Shown here: piece by piece, positions 36,201-40,301 of the stretch | How positions within the stretch are numbered: position 1 is the first letter of the stretch | How the letters are laid out: the number at the start of each line of letters is the position of its first letter | Translations under genes and position numbers: made by a program | Source of the DNA: Welwitschia mirabilis | Taxonomy: Eukaryota > Gnetophyta > Gnetopsida > Welwitschiales | Length of the DNA: 40,301 bases | Direction: 5' to 3' | NCBI GenBank assembly: GCA_051453625.1 | Contig: JBOZIK010000001.1 | Coordinates: forward strand, 105,244,966 to 105,285,266 | The notes under the pieces: generated by a model | What the model was told of the DNA's origin: nothing | Database searches by the model: none | What the model saw: the letters and a program-made list of their open reading frames with translations, nothing else

Positions 36201-36720
36201 TAGTAGACTCGTATGAAAGAAATCATAACATCATTTGATTTAAAATGCATGACTAAATGTATAATTTTGTAAAGTTCTATTCAATAAGATAGTAGTGATG
36301 ACAATAATAAAAATCAAATGCTTTCAATAATAAGTTATAATATTAAAGAGTTACTTAAAAATGAACTCACTTACATCTTCAAACAAACACTTGAACACTC
36401 AGAAATTGAATGTCATGTGGAAAGACTATGAGTCTAGGAAACAAGTAATATATCTAATGATACTAGGAATACCACTAATCTTATAGCCTCAAAGTTTTTA
36501 TTATTTTACTATCCATGATTAGGGAAGTGTAACCACAGTTAGAGAAGTAAGGATCCATAAAGCATGGCTAACTAACCTCCTAGTAAAGTTCCCATAGATA
36601 CAATATTAGACTGCCAAAACCTCTCTTGTTAAATTTTACCCCTAGTGTACTTGTAGTAGAACATCATAGTAATCATGTGTTTAAGCTATATTAGATATAA
36701 AACATCTTGGTCTTATTTTT
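33224..36720. other. AT-rich region, no gene recognised
   Basis: About 3.5 kb between element D and element E. It may hold the rest of element C, cut off by D, and the 3' LTR of element E. I could find neither a tRNA-Met primer site nor LTR ends here, and no coding motifs. Confidence 0.4.
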
Positions 36721-36723
36721 TTC

Positions 36724-36750
36724 TTCCCCTCCCCCTTACCCCCATCCTTT
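36724..36750 (-). repeat. C-rich tract (G-rich on minus strand)
   Basis: C runs of 4, 5, 5 and 2 with short spacers, flanked by T runs. On the minus strand it is a strong polypurine tract about 410 bp beyond the integrase C-terminus of element E. It could be the polypurine tract of E or a G-quadruplex motif. No LTR terminus directly abuts it. Confidence 0.5.
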
Positions 36751-37165
36751 TTTTTTAAATGAAAGATAAATTACACATGAGCAAATACTTCAAAGAACGA
36801 AAGTGAAGTAGTAAGATGAAAGATAGACAAGAATATTCTTAAACAATCTAAGATCTTTAATAATTAAGAAAAACATAAAAAATAAATCATATTCCTTTAA
36901 AATGAAGTTCATAGACGTGTGAATTTCTTAAGATTGAGTCTGTAATGTTACCACTATAAAATACCCAAGCAAAAGACTAGTTATGAAAATAGAATAACTA
37001 CATAAGTCATGTTTAAAAGATGATTAAGTGACATCATAATGGCATTTAAAGGAATAATATAAGAGAAAATTTAAATAATAGTAGGGAATAAGTTCTCCTC
37101 ATTGAGGAGAATCTCTGAGGCTAGTGCTTCTATCATGTTTATATCAGAAGGTTTCTCATATATTT

Positions 37166-37354
37166 TCAACCTTTATCTGTTAACTGTTTTAATTTCTTTA
37201 GTGGTAAGTCAAAAGTCTTAATAAAGCCATTAGAATGTACTTTCTTAATAAGGTAAGGATTTAACCATTTTGAGGTCAAATTGTTATGTAGAACATGCAC
37301 TCTAGTATTATATAATAAGACTAGTTGACTAAGTTGAAATATCTTATGGATCAA
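37166..37354 (-). pseudogene. Gypsy integrase C-terminal domain (element E)
   Basis: A 62-codon open frame reads QLVLLYNTRVHVLHNNLTSK, then WLNPYLIKKV. This matches the family pattern KVLLYNSRLxLFPGKLxSRW followed by GPFxVxxV, the GPY/F module at the end of gypsy integrases. The Gly-Pro-Phe is Asn-Pro-Tyr here. The last segment (FDLPLKKLKQL) corresponds to the VNGxRLKxY tail. Its ATG is internal to the old polyprotein and is not a true start. It lies about 340 bp after the catalytic core on the same strand. Confidence 0.88.
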
Positions 37355-37649
37355 CTTTTTATCTTGTTTGAATTTACTTTGAGCTTTGTGAATAAGTTGA
37401 CAATGAATAGATTGAGTTTAGTTTTCATCTAATTGATCTAATTTAGCTAAACAAGTTTTAAGATTCTCTTCTAAATTCATAAGATTAAGTTGATGTATAG
37501 AACAATAACAATTGTAACAAACATTAACAGGTAAAACACAGACTTTATTGTATACAAGTTTATAAGATAAAGAATGAATTACATCAAGTTATATAGTAAG
37601 CCCAAAGAACATAATTTAGTTTAAAATTCCATAACTTCTTATTGGTATA

Positions 37650-38000
37650 TAGAATTTTTTGAAGAATTTTTTAAAATTTCTCTAGTAGCATTTTCAGCTT
37701 GTCCATTGGTTTGAGGATGGTAAGCATAAGCTACTGTATGTTTTATTTCAATGAATGAAAGAAGTTTTCTAAAAAGATAATTAATGAAATGATTTCTTTA
37801 ATCACTAATAACTATTCAATAAAAGTCAAAATGTTGAAAAATTTAAGTTCTAACAAAGTTAAAAATGGTTCAGGCATCATTGAAGGAAGTAGGAACTGCT
37901 TTAACCAATTTAGTCACATAATCAATAACCATTAAGCTATAATTTTTATATTTAGAGGGTGGTTTCATTAAAGCTATGAAATTAATTCTCTAACACTTAA
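37650..38000 (-). pseudogene. Gypsy integrase catalytic core (element E)
   Basis: Three catalytic positions can be placed. The first, in RINFIA, has Asn (37981-37983) where Asp belongs. The second is Asp in VISD (37801-37803). The third is Glu in HPQTNGQAEN (37693-37695). The second and third are exactly 36 codons apart, the D-x35-E signature, with no net frameshift. Between the first and second, YSLMVIDYVTKLVKAV matches YILVAVDYVSKWVEA. The first-position Asp-to-Asn change and several stops make it inactive. Confidence 0.9.
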
Positions 38001-38084
38001 AAAGTTAACACTTAATAATAGGTTTGAGGAGCATTTCATATAATTATAAAAGCCTACCAAAATGTTGACATGCATTGCACCTTC

Positions 38085-38818
38085 NNNNNNNNNNNNNNNN
38101 NNNNNNNNNNNNNNNNNNNNNNNNNNNNNNNNNNNNNNNNNNNNNNNNNNNNNNNNNNNNNNNNNNNNNNNNNNNNNNNNNNNNNNNNNNNNNNNNNNNN
38201 NNNNNNNNNNNNNNNNNNNNNNNNNNNNNNNNNNNNNNNNNNNNNNNNNNNNNNNNNNNNNNNNNNNNNNNNNNNNNNNNNNNNNNNNNNNNNNNNNNNN
38301 NNNNNNNNNNNNNNNNNNNNNNNNNNNNNNNNNNNNNNNNNNNNNNNNNNNNNNNNNNNNNNNNNNNNNNNNNNNNNNNNNNNNNNNNNNNNNNNNNNNN
38401 NNNNNNNNNNNNNNNNNNNNNNNNNNNNNNNNNNNNNNNNNNNNNNNNNNNNNNNNNNNNNNNNNNNNNNNNNNNNNNNNNNNNNNNNNNNNNNNNNNNN
38501 NNNNNNNNNNNNNNNNNNNNNNNNNNNNNNNNNNNNNNNNNNNNNNNNNNNNNNNNNNNNNNNNNNNNNNNNNNNNNNNNNNNNNNNNNNNNNNNNNNNN
38601 NNNNNNNNNNNNNNNNNNNNNNNNNNNNNNNNNNNNNNNNNNNNNNNNNNNNNNNNNNNNNNNNNNNNNNNNNNNNNNNNNNNNNNNNNNNNNNNNNNNN
38701 NNNNNNNNNNNNNNNNNNNNNNNNNNNNNNNNNNNNNNNNNNNNNNNNNNNNNNNNNNNNNNNNNNNNNNNNNNNNNNNNNNNNNNNNNNNNNNNNNNNN
38801 NNNNNNNNNNNNNNNNNN
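38085..38818. other. False assembly gap (734 N) with 46-bp duplicated flanks
   Basis: Bases 38039-38084 and 38822-38867 are identical over 46 bp. Collapsing the repeat places the integrase core directly after the zinc-binding domain, as in related elements. The Ns therefore almost certainly stand for no real DNA. Confidence 0.88.
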
Positions 38819-38826
38819 TCTTATAA

Positions 38827-39027
38827 TTATAAAAGCCTACCAAAATGTTGACATGCATTGCACCTTCTGGCATAAATGAAAGAGTTCTGAAAAAGACTAG
38901 GCCGATAAAATTTGGAGTGAAGAATCTTCATAGTTGTTTTTTTACTACTAAAATGTCCACTATAAATACCATGATTATAAATATAAAGGATATTATATTT
39001 TTCCCATTTTGATACACATTTTATCAT
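38827..39027 (-). pseudogene. Gypsy integrase zinc-binding (H2C2) domain (element E)
   Basis: A 66-codon open frame with no stops. It reads YNHGIYSGHFSSKKTTMKIL, then SKFYRPSLFQ, then RRCNACQHFG. The two His and the CxxC pair match the HHCC zinc finger of gypsy integrases (pattern HxxxxGGHFSxxKTxxKILxxGFYWPxLF...CxxCQ). The conserved Trp in YWP is Arg. It is followed directly by the false gap and then the catalytic core. The ATG is internal to the former polyprotein. Confidence 0.92.
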
Positions 39028-39229
39028 AATTTAATTCTTACACCTACAATAGAGATAAGGTGCTATCCACGCATAGGTATCTATCCTATGAAAAAATGAT
39101 TTTCTTTGATTGTGACTCCAATTTTATGGTGTTTTTAAAGTAACAAGATAATTAAAAATATTATCATACTATGGAGGAAAATGAATAGAAGATACAACAA
39201 ATAGTTATTCATCCAAGAAAGAATCATTG

Positions 39230-39630
39230 ATAGAGAAATTATTAGAAGAAGAAATAACGCATGATAAGTGATCTACTACATTGTTGTATTTTTCTACATT
39301 ATTCATGATGGTAATATTGAATTCTTTTATTAAGAGGATTCATCTAGTCAACTTAGCACTAGAAATTTTCTTAGTCAGTAGGTATTTAATCATTACATGA
39401 CCTATTTAGATGTCTATGTAAAAGCCTAAAAAATAATGTCTAAGATTGTTAAGGCAAAATATCCTAGATAATATCTCTCTCTTAGTAGTTGTATAATTTT
39501 TTGAGCTTTGGATAGTGTTGTACTATGATAAGATATGACTTTGAAATAATTTTCATATTTCTATTCAAACATCCCACCTATAGCAAAATTACTAGCATCA
39601 CACATTAACTCAAAATTGTTTTTCCAACTT
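39230..39630 (-). pseudogene. Gypsy RNase H remnant (element E)
   Basis: ELMCDASNFAIGGMF (from 39611) matches the RNase H motif LMCDASDxAxGAVL with the first catalytic Asp kept. LKYLLTKKISSAKLTR is followed by TGA where the family has Trp (RWxLLLQEFD). EKYNNVVDHLS (about 39280-39250) matches the NxVADHLSR end of the domain. Downstream, a PP-stop-Y phrase again has TAG in place of a conserved Trp. These two Trp positions show that the stops come from G-to-A decay. Confidence 0.88.
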
Positions 39631-39699
39631 GGTCATGTTACAATATGAACATAATAGAGTTTACATTTAAGTTTATTAAAAGCAACATAATAAGATTCA

Positions 39700-40287
39700 T
39701 TTCAATAAAATTTAGCCTCTTTTTCTAGTAATTAGTAAAAGGGTTTACAAATTTTTGCATAATCTTAAATAAATTAATGATAAAAATCACAATGACCAAG
39801 GAAGGGTCGAACTTGTCCATCCTAATTTCTTTTTTAGAAATGTAGTTACCTAGAACTATTCCATTATCAACTAAGAATAAGTTCTTNNNNNNNNNNTGCC
39901 ACACTTAATGCATCTATCAAGGACCTTTTCTAATCTTTTTAAGATTCGATCAAAGGGTTTCTTAAAGATTGAAAAGTCATCCATAAATATTTCTATTGAA
40001 TCATTTAACATGCTAAAACAATGCCCATCATAGCACATTGAAAAGTTTCAAGAGAGTTATATAATCCAAAAGGCATTGTCTAAAAGCAAACATCCCAAAA
40101 GACAAAGTAAAAGTTGTTTACCCTAGTATTTTATAGCTACACAAACTTGATTATGATAACTATATCCATCTAAAAAGCAATAAAACGTATATCCATAAAT
40201 TCTATCAAGTATCTAGTTAAGAAAGAATAAGGAATAATGATCCTTTTTTATGACTTCATTTAGTTTTCTAAAATCCATGCATACTCT
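39700..40287 (-). pseudogene. Gypsy reverse transcriptase (element E)
   Basis: RVCMDFRKLNEVIKKDHYSL begins at 40287 and matches the RMCIDYRKLNxxTRKDHFPL motif. FYCFLDGYSYHNQV follows, matching YYCFLDGYSGYNQI with the first catalytic Asp intact. The FMDDFS active-site box is kept at 39984-39970. A TAG replaces the conserved Gln in the LPFxxQxLxR motif, and at least one frameshift lies between the FLDGYS and FMDD motifs. A 10-N gap (39887-39896) falls just after the active site. The residue pattern is that of the Athila/Tat group. Confidence 0.93.
39887..39896. other. Assembly gap (10 N)
   Basis: Placeholder gap within RT of element E, just past the FMDD box. Confidence 0.95.
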
Positions 40288-40301
40288 TCATTTCCCATTC
40301 T

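Larger units (their letters stand above)
37160..40301 (-). mobile_element. Athila/Tat-like Ty3/gypsy pol region (element E), partial
   Basis: RT, RNase H, integrase zinc-binding domain, integrase core and C-terminal GPY/F-like module follow each other from high to low coordinates. The 5' part (gag, protease, RT start, LTR) lies beyond the window. Gln and Trp codons have often turned into TAG, TAA or TGA, and a few frameshifts occur, but several domains still read in phase over 60 or more codons. Its true length is about 780 bp shorter than drawn because of a false gap. Confidence 0.92.

Overview
This window is repeat-rich nuclear DNA from a eukaryote, most likely a flowering plant with a large, AT-rich genome. 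The evidence is at least six overlapping or nested LTR-retrotransposon remnants of plant type: Ty3/gypsy of chromovirus-like and Athila/Tat-like kinds, Ty1/copia, and a non-autonomous family primed by initiator tRNA-Met. CG and CAG/CTG are scarce, and most decay is C-to-T or G-to-A. I see no intact protein gene, no rRNA or functional tRNA gene, no bacterial operon and no CRISPR array. The species cannot be named from the sequence.

Layout. 1-5.5 kb: AT-rich DNA with no confident gene. 5.9-9.1 kb: a possible tRNA-derived SINE, then a decayed Ty1/copia element on the minus strand (F: gag zinc-knuckle/linker, integrase, reverse transcriptase). 9.3-11.1 kb and 15.5-15.8 kb: the two halves of a Ty3/gypsy pol on the minus strand (B), split inside the RT by a complete smaller LTR element (A, 11144-15539). 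A has two LTRs of about 415 bp, an ATAAT target-site duplication, a tRNA-Met primer site, a polypurine tract, a long 20-bp minisatellite leader and one gag-like frame, but no pol. 17.5-19.2 kb: about 41 diverged copies of a 41-bp repeat. 21.0-22.8 kb: one LTR and adjacent interior of a relative of A (C). 22.77-33.22 kb: a large plus-strand element (D) with 1.33-1.37 kb LTRs and a near-matching 5-bp duplication (ATAAG/ATAGG); its interior holds a possible gag remnant, a 288-bp tandem duplication and a G-rich tract, but no pol that I can recognise. 37.2-40.3 kb: an Athila/Tat-like pol on the minus strand (E), with RT, RNase H, zinc-binding integrase domain, D-x35-E core and GPY/F-like C-terminus in the expected order.

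Assembly quality matters here. Two large N gaps (781 and 734 N) have the same 46-49 bases on both sides. They are almost certainly unmerged contig overlaps, not missing DNA. All reading frames that run through Ns are artefacts.

The most unusual objects are element A, which has a minisatellite leader and a tRNA-like promoter module inside its LTRs, and the 41-bp array near element B.
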